Source of the DNA: Mycolicibacterium peregrinum
GTDB lineage: Bacteria; Actinomycetota; Actinomycetes; Mycobacteriales; Mycobacteriaceae
Direction of reading: 5' to 3'
Length of the DNA stretch: 47,776 nt
Assembly (NCBI RefSeq): GCF_001665625.1
Contig: NZ_LZSY01000151.1
Location: 1-47,776, forward strand
In this document: in pieces, positions 24,909 to 33,296 of the stretch
Layout: each line of letters begins with the position of its first letter
Position numbering within the stretch: the stretch's first letter is position 1
Position numbers and translations under genes: made by a program
The notes under the pieces: model-generated
Told to the model about the DNA's origin: nothing
Databases searched by the model: none
What the model saw: only the letters and a program-made list of their open reading frames with translations

Positions 24909-26090
24909 ATGCCAACACCCGTCATCGTGGGCGCTGCCCGCACAGCGATCGGCCGTTCCTTCAAAGGGACCCTGGTCAACACCCCGCCGGAAACCCTGAT
25001 CACCACCGTCCTGCCCGAGGTCGTGCGTCGCGCCGGCATCGCCCCGGAGGCCATCGACGACCTGATCTTCGCCGAATCCAATTACGGCGGCGGCGATATC
25101 GCGCGCTACGCCGCCGACGCGCTGGGCTGGGAGTCGGTGCCCGGCCAGGCCGTCAACCGGCACTGTGCGGGGTCGCTCACCGCCATCGGTAATGCGTCGG
25201 CCCAGATCGGCTCCGGCATGGAGCGGGTCCTGGTGGCCGGCGGTGTGCAGTCGCTGTCCTCGTCGCCGCTGATGAAGTGGCGGGTGCCCGGGTTCGGGCC
25301 CGAGATCGAGTTCATCGAGCCGTGGATGACCCCGACGCACGTCGAGACCCCGGACGCACCCATGCGCGACATGTCGATCACGGTCGGCTGGAACACCGCA
25401 CAGGCCGCCGGGATCACCCGCGAGGACATGGATGCCTGGGCCGCGCGGTCGCACCAGCGCGCCATCGCCGCCATCGACGCGGGCAAGTTCCTCGACGAGA
25501 TCGTGCCGCTGAAGGTGAACCAACCCGACGGGTCGGTCATCGAGTTCAGCGTCGACGAGCATCCTCGCCGCGGCACCACCGCCGAGAAGCTCGCCGAACT
25601 CAAGGTCCTGCACCCGGAGATCGAAGGATTCTCCATCACCGCGGGCAACAGCAGCGGCACCAACGACGCTGCCGCTGCTGTCGCGCTGGTCGGTGACGAC
25701 TATGCGGCCGCGGAGAACCTCAATGTGCTGGCCACCGTCAGGGCCTGGGGCGCGGTCGGCGTGCCCGCCAAGGACACGGGTCTCGGCGGCGTCGAGGTGA
25801 TCGGCAAGGTCCTCGGCCGGGCCGGACTCAAGCCCTCGGATGTGGCGCTGTGGGAGATCAACGAGGCGTTCGCCTCGGTGCCGATCGCCGCGGTGCGCAA
25901 GTACGGGCTCGACGAGGAGCTGGTGAACTTCTCCGGCAGCGGCTGCAGCCTCGGCCATCCGATCGCCGCTTCCGGTGCCCGCATGGTCACCACGCTCGTC
26001 TACGAATTGCAGCGCCGTGGTGGCGGCATCGGCGTCGCCGCGATGTGCGCGGGTGGCGGCCAGGGCGGCGCGGTCGTCATCGAGGTTTAG
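24909..26090 (+). CDS. Acetyl-CoA C-acyltransferase (thiolase)
   Basis: A 393-residue thiolase with nucleophile Cys86 in NRHCAGSL, NEAFASV, GCSLGHPIAASGAR (His) and the second Cys in MCAGGGQGGA. All catalytic parts are present, so it should be an active degradative thiolase. The 52 bases before it are AT-rich and could carry a separate promoter, though I could not fix its boxes. Its last 14 bases overlap the convergent MerR gene. Confidence 0.88.
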   Translation: MPTPVIVGAARTAIGRSFKGTLVNTPPETLITTVLPEVVRRAGIAPEAIDDLIFAESNYGGGDIARYAADALGWESVPGQAVNRHCAGSLTAIGNASAQIGSGMERVLVAGGVQSLSSSPLMKWRVPGFGPEIEFIEPWMTPTHVETPDAPMRDMSITVGWNTAQAAGITREDMDAWAARSHQRAIAAIDAGKFLDEIVPLKVNQPDGSVIEFSVDEHPRRGTTAEKLAELKVLHPEIEGFSITAGNSSGTNDAAAAVALVGDDYAAAENLNVLATVRAWGAVGVPAKDTGLGGVEVIGKVLGRAGLKPSDVALWEINEAFASVPIAAVRKYGLDEELVNFSGSGCSLGHPIAASGARMVTTLVYELQRRGGGIGVAAMCAGGGQGGAVVIEV

Positions 26091-26922
26091 ATCGCTTGAC
26101 CTGAGCCCGGCGGGGGCGATCCGGCGTGGTCTCCCCGTCTGGCTCAGGTTCGGCAGCGGTCTCCGGGCCGGATTCGGCCTCGGCCTTGCCCGCTGCCTGA
26201 TACTCGTGCAACTCGGCACGAACAGCTTCGTCGAAGGCGCGGTCCAGGCTGGCATGCGCAAGTCGTCTGGCGGCCCTCCGCATGGTGTCCACCAGGTCGG
26301 CGGCCCAAGCGAGCTCGGCATCATTGGTGGGCAGCCAGCCCGGACCCCGCTGGCGGACAACTTCGGTATGACCGCCGCGGGTCAGCTCACGTGCGGCGGC
26401 GTCGAGCTTCTTGTCGACCGCGGTGCTGGTTTTCAGAAGTATCTCCAGCGGCATTCCGCGGGATACGAGTGAGCCGAAGTCATCGATGAGCCGTACATCG
26501 GGGACCGAGTAGATATTCGCATCGGCCGTCGGCGCGATCATTCCGTGGTTGGTCAGCCGGCGCAGCATCGATGTGTCCAGGTCGCCGAGCCGTCCTTCCA
26601 GCTCCTCGAGGGACATGGTGCGTGGCTGCGGGTGCGACCACGGTGCGGTGACCAATTCTTCGAGGTCGGACAGATCCAGCACATCGACGAGGTTCTGTCC
26701 GGGCTGCAACCCGGTCAGGAATTTCATGATGTGCTTGAGCGTGAAGCCCTCACTGAGCAACCGGGTGATCGCGCGCAGCTGGCGCAGGTGGCGATCGGTG
26801 TAGATCGCCACCCTGCCCCGACGCTGGGGCCGGGGCAGGAGCCCGTTGTCCTGGTAGACGCGAACGTTCCGGGTCGTCGTCCCCGCCTCCCGAGCGAGGT
26901 CGTCAATCCGATACTCGGTCAC
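26077..26922 (-). CDS. MerR-family regulator with a second MerR-like winged-helix segment
   Basis: A 281-residue regulator. The first MerR DNA-binding unit is at 1-70 (DLAREAGTTTRNVRVYQDNGLLPRP, YTDRHLRQLRAITRLLSEGFTLKHI). A second, diverged copy of the same pattern occurs at about 110-170 (LEGRLGDLDTSMLRRLTNHGMIAP, IYSVPDVRLIDDFGSLVSRGMPLEILL). The tail is acidic and proline-rich and ends in a basic run (QVKRSKPR). The GTG start is nine bases after the monooxygenase stop, so it is the last gene of the monooxygenase operon. The 3' end overlaps the convergent thiolase gene by 14 bases. Confidence 0.82.
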   Translation of the reverse strand: MTEYRIDDLAREAGTTTRNVRVYQDNGLLPRPQRRGRVAIYTDRHLRQLRAITRLLSEGFTLKHIMKFLTGLQPGQNLVDVLDLSDLEELVTAPWSHPQPRTMSLEELEGRLGDLDTSMLRRLTNHGMIAPTADANIYSVPDVRLIDDFGSLVSRGMPLEILLKTSTAVDKKLDAAARELTRGGHTEVVRQRGPGWLPTNDAELAWAADLVDTMRRAARRLAHASLDRAFDEAVRAELHEYQAAGKAEAESGPETAAEPEPDGETTPDRPRRAQVKRSKPR

Positions 26923-26931
26923 CCCGGAATC

Positions 26932-28470
26932 CTATCCGGTGGCCGCGGGGCTGCCGCTGACCTGCGCCAGGGGGCTCATGTCGCGGCCCGCCGCGGTCTC
27001 GTTGTCGCGACGCGCAGTGATCCTGTAGTCGTGCAGGTTCACCGTCTTCAGCTGATTGACGTATTGGGTGGCGAACCCCGGATACATGGTCGCGTTGAAA
27101 CCGTCCTCGGTCAGATACCAGCTCTGGCAACCCGAGTTCCAGGTGGTGGAGCCCAGGCGCCGTTGGATGTCCTCGTTGTACCGGTTCTGGGCCTCGATAC
27201 GGACATCCAGCGATTTCCAGTCGTACCGCAGAAGCGTCGAGATCGCCTCGACGATGTAGTTGATCTGAGCCTCCATGTACACCAGTGCCGAACTGTGTCC
27301 GGGGCCGGAGTTCGGTCCGAAGGTGAAGTACAGGTTGGGATAACCCGATACCGCGACGCTGCGGTACGCGTAGGCGCCGCGGCTCCATTCGGCAGCGAGC
27401 TCACGGCCGTCGATGCCGGTGATCGGGAACGGGGTACCGGTCTTGCAGACATCGAACCCGGTGGCGAACACGATGCAGTCGAATTGGTGCTCGATGCCCT
27501 CGACGGTGCGAATCCCGTTGGGGGACAGCCGAGCGATGGGCCAGGTGACCAGCTTGCAGTTGTCGGCCTGTAAGGCGGGGTAGTACTCGCTGGTCATCAG
27601 GAGCCGCTTGCATCCGGCGGAGAAATCCGGCGTCAGCTGGCGCCGCAACCACGGATCCTTCACCTGCAGACGGAGATTGGCGCTGCTGACCGCCTCGACC
27701 AGCCGGGTGAACGGGGTGTCCCAGACGACGCCGAGGGCAACCGACTCGTGTCCCCAGTACCAGGCGCTTCTCATCAGGCTCTGGGTCACCGGGAGGTTGC
27801 GGTAGAGGCGCTTCAGCCGGCCACTGGTGGGAGTGTTGATCCGCGGCAGTACCCACCCGGGGGTCCGCTGAAAGACCTTGACCGTCTTCGCCGTCTTCAC
27901 CAGTTCGGGCACGATCTGCACGCCGCTGGCACCGGTCCCGACGACCGCGACCCGTTTGTCGGTGAAGTCGTAGTCGTGATCCCACCGGGCGCTGTGGATC
28001 TTGTGGCCCTCGTAGGTGTCGATCCCGGGGATGTTCGGGAAGCTGGCGTTGGCCAGCGGACCGGCAGCGACGATCACACTTCGGGCCCGTACCGGTTCGC
28101 GGCCTTCGAGGGCGACGGTCCACTCGCCGGCCTCCGCGTCGTAGGAGATACCGACGACGGTGTGCCCGAACCGGATCGTCGGGCCGATACCGGACGACTC
28201 GACCATGCCGTTGATGTACTCCAGGATCTCGGCACTGCCGGAGTACGTGTGTGACCAGTCCGGGTTGGCAGCGAAACTGTACGAATACAGCCGGGACGGA
28301 ATGTCGCACGCCGCACCGGGATAGGTATTGTCGCGCCAGGTTCCTCCGACTCGGGAATCGCGCTCGAATATCACGAAATCCTCGACGCCCTCGGCCTTGA
28401 GCCGGATGGCGGCGCCGATTCCGGCGAATCCGGCACCGATGATGGCAACGGAGATGGATGAAGAAGTCAT
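26932..28470 (-). CDS. Baeyer-Villiger-type flavin monooxygenase (MymA/EthA-like)
   Basis: A 512-residue class B monooxygenase. GAGFAG (12-17) binds FAD, GTGASG (178-183) binds NADPH, and the Baeyer-Villiger fingerprint YEGHKIHSARWD is at 153-164, with Tyr in place of the usual first Phe. ATGFDV follows near 345. Such enzymes turn ketones into esters or lactones, or oxidise sulphides. Neighbours (HSL-type esterase, SDR) parallel the M. tuberculosis mymA operon (Rv3083-Rv3085), though a ferritin-like diiron gene is added here 13 bases upstream. Substrate not readable. Confidence 0.87.
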   Translation of the reverse strand: MTSSSISVAIIGAGFAGIGAAIRLKAEGVEDFVIFERDSRVGGTWRDNTYPGAACDIPSRLYSYSFAANPDWSHTYSGSAEILEYINGMVESSGIGPTIRFGHTVVGISYDAEAGEWTVALEGREPVRARSVIVAAGPLANASFPNIPGIDTYEGHKIHSARWDHDYDFTDKRVAVVGTGASGVQIVPELVKTAKTVKVFQRTPGWVLPRINTPTSGRLKRLYRNLPVTQSLMRSAWYWGHESVALGVVWDTPFTRLVEAVSSANLRLQVKDPWLRRQLTPDFSAGCKRLLMTSEYYPALQADNCKLVTWPIARLSPNGIRTVEGIEHQFDCIVFATGFDVCKTGTPFPITGIDGRELAAEWSRGAYAYRSVAVSGYPNLYFTFGPNSGPGHSSALVYMEAQINYIVEAISTLLRYDWKSLDVRIEAQNRYNEDIQRRLGSTTWNSGCQSWYLTEDGFNATMYPGFATQYVNQLKTVNLHDYRITARRDNETAAGRDMSPLAQVSGSPAATG

Positions 28471-28483
28471 GTCAGGGCGTCCT

Positions 28484-29404
28484 TCAGGCGACGGGTTCGT
28501 AGGTCAGTTCCTGCGACCAGGTGGGGGTGTTCTCGACCAACGACATCGGGATCATCCCGGTGATCTTGACCAGTGAATCGGCCAGCCAGTGGTACTTGGA
28601 GGTCCGGTCGATCACCTTGCGGCTCTGCCACGAGATGATTCGGTACATCGGCAATCGGCGGGCGAATTCGCTGCGTTCGCCGACGCTTTGGAACCTGCGC
28701 ATCGCCTGGTACAGCCGGTCCTCGTTGACACCCATCTCGACGATGTTGTCGCGCATCTTGTTCAGCAGCGGGAAGTAGCTGAGCACTCCGACCAGGAATG
28801 TGGGCTTGATCCAGCCGCCCACCAGCTCGATCAGCAGCTTGCGCATATCGGCATGCCCGAGGATATCCATCACCTCGAAGTCGACGGCCAGGTGCCGGGA
28901 CTCGTCGGAGTTGATCCGCTTGAACACCTCCTGTGCCACCGGATCTTTGACCTCGTCGGTGATGAACTTGATCAATGCCCCGTCCAGCGCGACCTCGAGC
29001 ATGGGGATGACGGTGCCGAGGAACGTCAGACCCATTCCGTCGGAATGCTTGTCGAGCCAGTTGATGACCAACTGGACGTTGACGTTCGGCGGTGGGATCT
29101 CGTCGTCCTCGAGCATGCCCCACCTGCGCATCAAGGCGAGTTCGGCGTTGGCGTGCTTCTGTTCCTCGGCGTGGAAATGCTCGTAGATGCTCTTGAGCGT
29201 CGGATTCGGTGCCTTCTTCGCCAGCGCGGCAAAGCCGCGGGCGCCGACGTTCTCGATCCACATCAGGTCGGTCATGAACGGCTTGAGCTTGGCGTGCAGT
29301 TCGGGTTCGATCAGCTCGGCTCCCGGTGCGTCCCAGTCGATGTCGATCAGAGCCCATTGCCGGTCTTTGATCATCTGCAGCATGTTGTCGAGATCCATCG
29401 CCAT
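28484..29404 (-). CDS. Ferritin-like diiron-carboxylate protein
   Basis: A 306-residue, mainly helical protein with a full set of candidate diiron ligands: Glu51 (WIEN), Glu81 and His84 (HAEEQKH), Glu137 (MLEVAL), and Glu168 and His171 (SDESRH). The E, ExxH, E, ExxH spacing is that of ferritin-like di-iron oxidases and oxygenases. It has no export signal. The ATG at 29404 follows GAAAGGACG. Placed directly before a Baeyer-Villiger monooxygenase in a catabolic operon, it may be an oxygenase acting on the same substrate family rather than an iron store. Function not established. Confidence 0.75.
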   Translation of the reverse strand: MAMDLDNMLQMIKDRQWALIDIDWDAPGAELIEPELHAKLKPFMTDLMWIENVGARGFAALAKKAPNPTLKSIYEHFHAEEQKHANAELALMRRWGMLEDDEIPPPNVNVQLVINWLDKHSDGMGLTFLGTVIPMLEVALDGALIKFITDEVKDPVAQEVFKRINSDESRHLAVDFEVMDILGHADMRKLLIELVGGWIKPTFLVGVLSYFPLLNKMRDNIVEMGVNEDRLYQAMRRFQSVGERSEFARRLPMYRIISWQSRKVIDRTSKYHWLADSLVKITGMIPMSLVENTPTWSQELTYEPVA

Positions 29405-29441
29405 GGTGCGTCCTTTCGGTAGAGCGGGTGTCGGGAAGGGT

Positions 29442-30299
29442 TCAGTCTTTGGGGAGAACTCGGCCGAGCAGTCCGGCGCCCCGGACGTAGAGACCGGGGA
29501 AGTGCCGCTTCAGGTGCCAGATGACAGTGGCGTCGATCTGGGGCACCACGTACAGGCGGCCGCTGTCGTGCGCGTCCAAGGTGCGGGCTGCGACGTTCTC
29601 GGGAGACAGCCCGGTCCACCGGGCCAGTTGCTGGCTGAGGTTCATCGAGCCGGGGGTGATGCGGCCATCCTGAAAGACGTTGGTCTTCACGAAGGTCGGG
29701 CACAGCACTGTCACCGCGACACCCGTGCCCGCGAGCTCGGCGGCCAGTGTCTCCGACAGCGACATGACGCCCGCTTTGGAGACGTTGTACGGCGCCATCG
29801 ACGGTGCCGCAGCAAATCCCGCTGCCGAGGCCACGTTGATGATCCCGCCTCGGCCGGCCTCGCGCAGGATCGGCGTGAAGACCTCACACCCGTACACCAC
29901 ACCCCACAGGTTGATTCCGAGCGCCCAGTCCCAGTCCTCGAATCCGATGGCGCCGACGGGCTTGCCGCCGACGCCGACGCCGGCGTTGTTGATCACCAGG
30001 GTCGGTGGACCGCCGAAAACACTGGCGGCCTGCTTGGCCAACTGCTCGACAGCGGTGCGATCGGATACGTCGCAGACCACGGCGTGGCCCTTCCCGGTGC
30101 GGAGTTCCTCGATCAGCGCCACCGTCTCGTCGGCCCGGTCGGAATCGATATCGGCACAGATGACCTCGCCACCCCTCCGGGCGAGCTCAAGGGCGAACGA
30201 CCGCCCGATGCCGCTACCTGCGCCGGTCACGACCGCCTTCGCTTCAGTGCAACGCCGATCGCCACGAAAAGCGTTGAGCAGCATGTCGATTCCGAACAT
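29442..30299 (-). CDS. SDR-family oxidoreductase (Rv3085-like)
   Basis: A 285-residue short-chain dehydrogenase. TGAGSGIGRSFALELARRG is the cofactor loop, NNAGVGVGG follows, and the catalytic site is in VASAAGFAAAPSMAPYNVSKAG. The C-terminus (VVPQIDATVIWHLKRHFPGLYVRGAG) has the hydrophobic, possibly membrane-touching tail of the mymA-operon SDRs. I chose the ATG at 30299, seven bases after GGAGG; a GTG at 30305 is too close to that site. It shares one base with the esterase stop (TGATG). Confidence 0.83.
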   Translation of the reverse strand: MFGIDMLLNAFRGDRRCTEAKAVVTGAGSGIGRSFALELARRGGEVICADIDSDRADETVALIEELRTGKGHAVVCDVSDRTAVEQLAKQAASVFGGPPTLVINNAGVGVGGKPVGAIGFEDWDWALGINLWGVVYGCEVFTPILREAGRGGIINVASAAGFAAAPSMAPYNVSKAGVMSLSETLAAELAGTGVAVTVLCPTFVKTNVFQDGRITPGSMNLSQQLARWTGLSPENVAARTLDAHDSGRLYVVPQIDATVIWHLKRHFPGLYVRGAGLLGRVLPKD

Positions 30300-31291
30300 C
30301 AGCACACCTCCATCTGGGGGTTGGGTCGGTCGTCCGCGAGCACGGCGGAGAAGAACCCCGCCGCCCGCCGCAGCGCCGTCGCTGCTTCGGGCGCCAGCCG
30401 GGGCAGTGCCTGGAAAACGTGCACCATGGCGGGCCAGACCTCGAGGGTGCTCACCCCTCCGTTCCGGGTGATCTCGGTATCGAGGTAGCGCGCGTCCGCG
30501 CTGAGCATTTCGAACTCCCCGACCTGGATCAGCATGGGTGGCAGGCGATCCGCCTTCTCGAAGTCGAGGCGCAGCCGCGGCTGGTCCGGGTTCTGTGCCG
30601 CCGTGTACAGCCCGACCAACTGCCGCGCCGCCGTCGCCGACATCGCCGGATCACGGCGCACCTGTTCCTGCTGTAGCGCGAGTGCCATGGTGAGGTCGAT
30701 CAGAGGGGAGAACAGCACGACTCCGGCGGGCTGGAAACCGGGTTCGTCGGCGTGCTGGAGCAGCAGGTCGCAGGTCAGGTGGCCACCCGCGGAGTCCGCG
30801 CCGATCACGACGTCCGATGCCGAATATCCCTGCGCGAGTAACCACCGATAGCCCGCTTCGACGTCGTCGGCGGCGGCCGGGAATCGGTGTTCGGGAGCCA
30901 GGCGGTAGTCGACCGAGAAAAACGGGATGCCGGTGGCCTGGGAAAGCTGTGCCACCAGCTTGCGGTGCGTGTGTGCCGAACAGATCACGTAGGCGCTGCC
31001 GTGGATGTAATAGCCGGCGCGCGTGCCGAACTTCACGCCCGGGCCGATCACCCATTCGCCGCGCAGTCCGGGCCGGCGGACCGGGATGACCCTGGTGCCG
31101 TCGGGCATCGATCCCAACGTCCCCATGATGGTGGCGATCAGACCGCGGGAGAACCACACTCCCGGACGGTTCATCGGGATCACGCCGGTGAGGCAGCCCA
31201 ACGTCCACCGGGTGGTGGCGGCCGCGACGACGGCGCGCAGGGAACGGCCACTGGGCACAGCCGGCAGGTCGGGTGAGGCAACTCCGGTCAC
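30299..31291 (-). CDS. HSL-type alpha/beta hydrolase (LipR-like esterase)
   Basis: A hormone-sensitive-lipase family esterase. SVDYRLAPEHRFPAA, the nucleophile motif GADSAGG (about 164-170) and the late His in MVHVF are present. The oxyanion motif, usually HGG, reads HGS (IHGSAY). The frame is open from a GTG/ATG-type start at 31351, but that would place a strong palindrome and a TTGACA box inside the coding region. The in-frame GTG at 31291 lies where transcription would begin, so a leaderless start there is likely but unproven; starts further in are also possible. Neighbours suggest it cleaves the ester made by the monooxygenase. Confidence 0.78.
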   Translation of the reverse strand: MTGVASPDLPAVPSGRSLRAVVAAATTRWTLGCLTGVIPMNRPGVWFSRGLIATIMGTLGSMPDGTRVIPVRRPGLRGEWVIGPGVKFGTRAGYYIHGSAYVICSAHTHRKLVAQLSQATGIPFFSVDYRLAPEHRFPAAADDVEAGYRWLLAQGYSASDVVIGADSAGGHLTCDLLLQHADEPGFQPAGVVLFSPLIDLTMALALQQEQVRRDPAMSATAARQLVGLYTAAQNPDQPRLRLDFEKADRLPPMLIQVGEFEMLSADARYLDTEITRNGGVSTLEVWPAMVHVFQALPRLAPEAATALRRAAGFFSAVLADDRPNPQMEVC

Positions 31292-31298
31292 GAGGGTT

Positions 31299-31334
31299 AC
31301 GTCACCACAGACTGTTACATTTGTCAATGTAACA
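31299..31334 (-). promoter_or_regulatory. Palindromic operator with -35 box upstream of the esterase operon
   Basis: Arms TGTTACATT (31313-31321) and AATGTAACA (31326-31334) pair perfectly around TGTC. Read on the minus strand, the centre contains an exact TTGACA (31327-31322). A weak -10 candidate, TGACGT, lies 17 bases on at 31304-31299. Transcription would then start close to 31291, the GTG proposed for the esterase. The TetR gene immediately upstream (31492-32217) is the natural candidate to bind here. Confidence 0.55.
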
Positions 31335-31491
31335 ATCGGCGATGACGTCACGGGCCAGGTGAGCTGGGTGCCGGCTCACTTGGAAGCGGTGGGTACGCGA
31401 AATCGACCGGCCGCGAACGGAAATCCGGATTGGTGGCGCACGAAAGTGGCCGGAGCGCCAGGGGCGACTTCGGCTCAGGTGAAGGTTGCGC

Positions 31492-32217
31492 TTATTTGCG
31501 CTTGGACTTGGTCGCCGTCGGTTGTGCGATCCGTGCGGCCGCGTGGTCGAGGATGCACTCAAGGCCGTACTCGAAGTTCTTCTCGTCGGCCGCGCCGATG
31601 CGGTGTCCCTCGGTGGTGACCTGTGCGAGCAGAGGCGTGACTTCCGGGTCGATGACCATGGTCTCTTCGTAGTCGCCCGGTGCGTTGTCGTTGGCCCGGT
31701 TCTTTTCGTAGAGGCGGTGCAGCACCACCGAGCCGCGCACGTGTACGGAGACGGCCGAATAGGTGTCGAAGGCGTCCTCGACTGGCAATCCGGCCTCCAC
31801 CAGGCCGGAGATCGCGGTCTCCATCTCTTGCACGCCGAGGCGTGCGGCACGCGGGCTCAGGGCGGAGCGAATGAGAATGAGATCACACAGAATCGGGTTG
31901 CCCATGAAGGCTTTTCGCATGGTCCTGGCGTGGTTGGCCAACGACTCGCGCCAGTCCTTCGCTTCGACATAAGGAGTGGCGACCACGAACTCGCGGAGTG
32001 CGCGGTCGGTCATCGCGTTGAGCAGGTCATCCTTCTTGCGGAAGTACCAGTAGATGCTGGTGACGCCGACGCCGAGATGTTTGCCCAAGAGCGGCATGCT
32101 GAGGTTGTCGATCGACACCTGCTCGGCGAGTTCGAATGCACCCTTGATGATGTCTTCGGGATTGATGGACCCGCGTTCGCGCCGTTGACGTTTCTCAGCG
32201 GTCGGTTGCTTTGCCAC
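31492..32217 (-). CDS. TetR-family transcriptional regulator
   Basis: A 241-residue TetR-type regulator. The helix-turn-helix is SIDNLSMPLLGKHLGVGVTSIYWYFRKKDDLLNAM, followed by a long ligand domain, with a basic C-terminal tail (TATKSKRK). GGAGG lies inside an upstream ATG (32232) and is correctly spaced from the GTG at 32217, so translation most likely begins MAKQPTAEKRQ. It is upstream of, and in line with, the esterase-monooxygenase operon and separated from it by the palindrome at 31313-31334. Confidence 0.83.
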   Translation of the reverse strand: MAKQPTAEKRQRRERGSINPEDIIKGAFELAEQVSIDNLSMPLLGKHLGVGVTSIYWYFRKKDDLLNAMTDRALREFVVATPYVEAKDWRESLANHARTMRKAFMGNPILCDLILIRSALSPRAARLGVQEMETAISGLVEAGLPVEDAFDTYSAVSVHVRGSVVLHRLYEKNRANDNAPGDYEETMVIDPEVTPLLAQVTTEGHRIGAADEKNFEYGLECILDHAAARIAQPTATKSKRK

Positions 32218-32422
32218 TGCGGGCACCTCCATCGAAATCGATCCTGCTCAAGCCGTCCTGTGGCGCGGGTCAATCGCAGGTGAATTTACCGCCGGCCACC
32301 ACCTGAACTGCGCCAATGTGCGCGTGTCGCGGGGTCTTGTCGCTGTCGAGCTTACCGGTAGCCTCTCTGTTGCTGCCGTCCACAGTGGGCGCCGAGGCGT
32401 CGCTCGGAGGTATTGGACGGGG

Positions 32423-32452
32423 TTCCGGCTTTTTACTGTAACCCCTATAGTA
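32423..32452 (+). promoter_or_regulatory. Candidate promoter of the large plus-strand operon
   Basis: TATAGT at 32446-32451 is a good -10 box. TTCCGG at 32423-32428 is a weak -35 box 17 bases upstream. The -10 box is part of an imperfect palindrome, TACTGTA-ACCCC-TATAGTA (32434-32452, one mismatch in seven pairs), so a repressor could sit on it. Otherwise the 276 bases from 32218 to 32493, the longest gene-free gap in the window, hold nothing I recognise. Confidence 0.5.
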
Positions 32453-32493
32453 GGCTTTTCCGGGTAATTGGGCCGCAAGCGAAGGGGCAGTTG

Positions 32494-33255
32494 GTGTCGG
32501 AAGTAGTTCTGCGGGAGCGTCGGGGTCGCACGCTCATCATCACGATCAATCGTCCGGAAGCACGCAACGCGTTCAATCTCGCGGTGGTCCAGGGCCTCGC
32601 CGATGCCATGGACGAACTCGACGACACCCCAGAACTGTCGGTGGCCGTCCTGACCGGCGCGGGCGGAAACTTCTGCGCCGGCATGGACCTCAAGGCGTTC
32701 GCATCGGGGGAGCTGCCCTACGTGCCCGGTCGCGGCGCCGGCTTCACCGAGCGCCCGCCGCGCAAGCCACTGATCGCCGCGGTCGAGGGGTTCGCGCTCG
32801 CCGGTGGTACCGAGCTGGTTCTGGCGACCGACCTCGTGGTCGCCTCCAAGGTCGCCAAATTCGGTATCCCCGAGGTCAAGCGGGGTCTCGTGGCCGGTGG
32901 CGGTGGACTGCTGCGACTGCACCAGCGCATTCCGTACCAGAAGGCGATGGAACTCGCGCTCACCGGCGACAGCTTCACTGCCGAGGAAGCCGCCGCGTGG
33001 GGTTTCGTCAACAAGCTGACCGAGCCCGGTGAGGCACTCGACGGTGCCCTGGAACTCGCCGATCGAATCACCGCCAACGGCCCACTGGCCGTGGCCGTGA
33101 CCAAGGAGATCATCGCGTCATCCTCGGAGTGGTCGGCCGACGAGATGTGGAAGAAGCAGGGCGAACTGCTCGGACCGGTGTTCTCCTCCAATGACGCCAA
33201 GGAGGGGGCGATCGCCTTCGCCGAGAAGCGGGCGCCCAATTGGACGGGTTCCTGA
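32494..33255 (+). CDS. Enoyl-CoA hydratase (crotonase family, both glutamates present)
   Basis: A 253-residue crotonase. INRPEARNAFN and FCAGMDLKAFASGE form the CoA and oxyanion region. The first catalytic Glu is in GGTELVLA and the second in FGIPEVKRG, so it is the only one of the six crotonases in the window with the complete hydratase pair. It ends EKRAPNWTGS. The GTG at 32494 follows AAGGGG by six bases; an upstream ATG at 32413 would place the promoter inside the gene. First gene of the ten-kilobase plus-strand operon. Confidence 0.87.
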   Translation: MSEVVLRERRGRTLIITINRPEARNAFNLAVVQGLADAMDELDDTPELSVAVLTGAGGNFCAGMDLKAFASGELPYVPGRGAGFTERPPRKPLIAAVEGFALAGGTELVLATDLVVASKVAKFGIPEVKRGLVAGGGGLLRLHQRIPYQKAMELALTGDSFTAEEAAAWGFVNKLTEPGEALDGALELADRITANGPLAVAVTKEIIASSSEWSADEMWKKQGELLGPVFSSNDAKEGAIAFAEKRAPNWTGS

Positions 33256-33296
33256 GACCGGCGGGCAGGAGCGAAGCGACCGGAGAGTAACTGGCC

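Noticed and set aside
28484..29404. Small subunit of ribonucleotide reductase
   Set aside because: Diiron ligands fit broadly, but there is no radical Tyr context, no NrdE/A neighbour, and the setting is catabolic.
33256..33296. A repeat-like GC-rich string (AGGAGCGAAGCGACC) before the SDR gene
   Set aside because: It contains a ribosome-site-like purine run and a weak self-complementarity only; no second clear copy was seen in the window.
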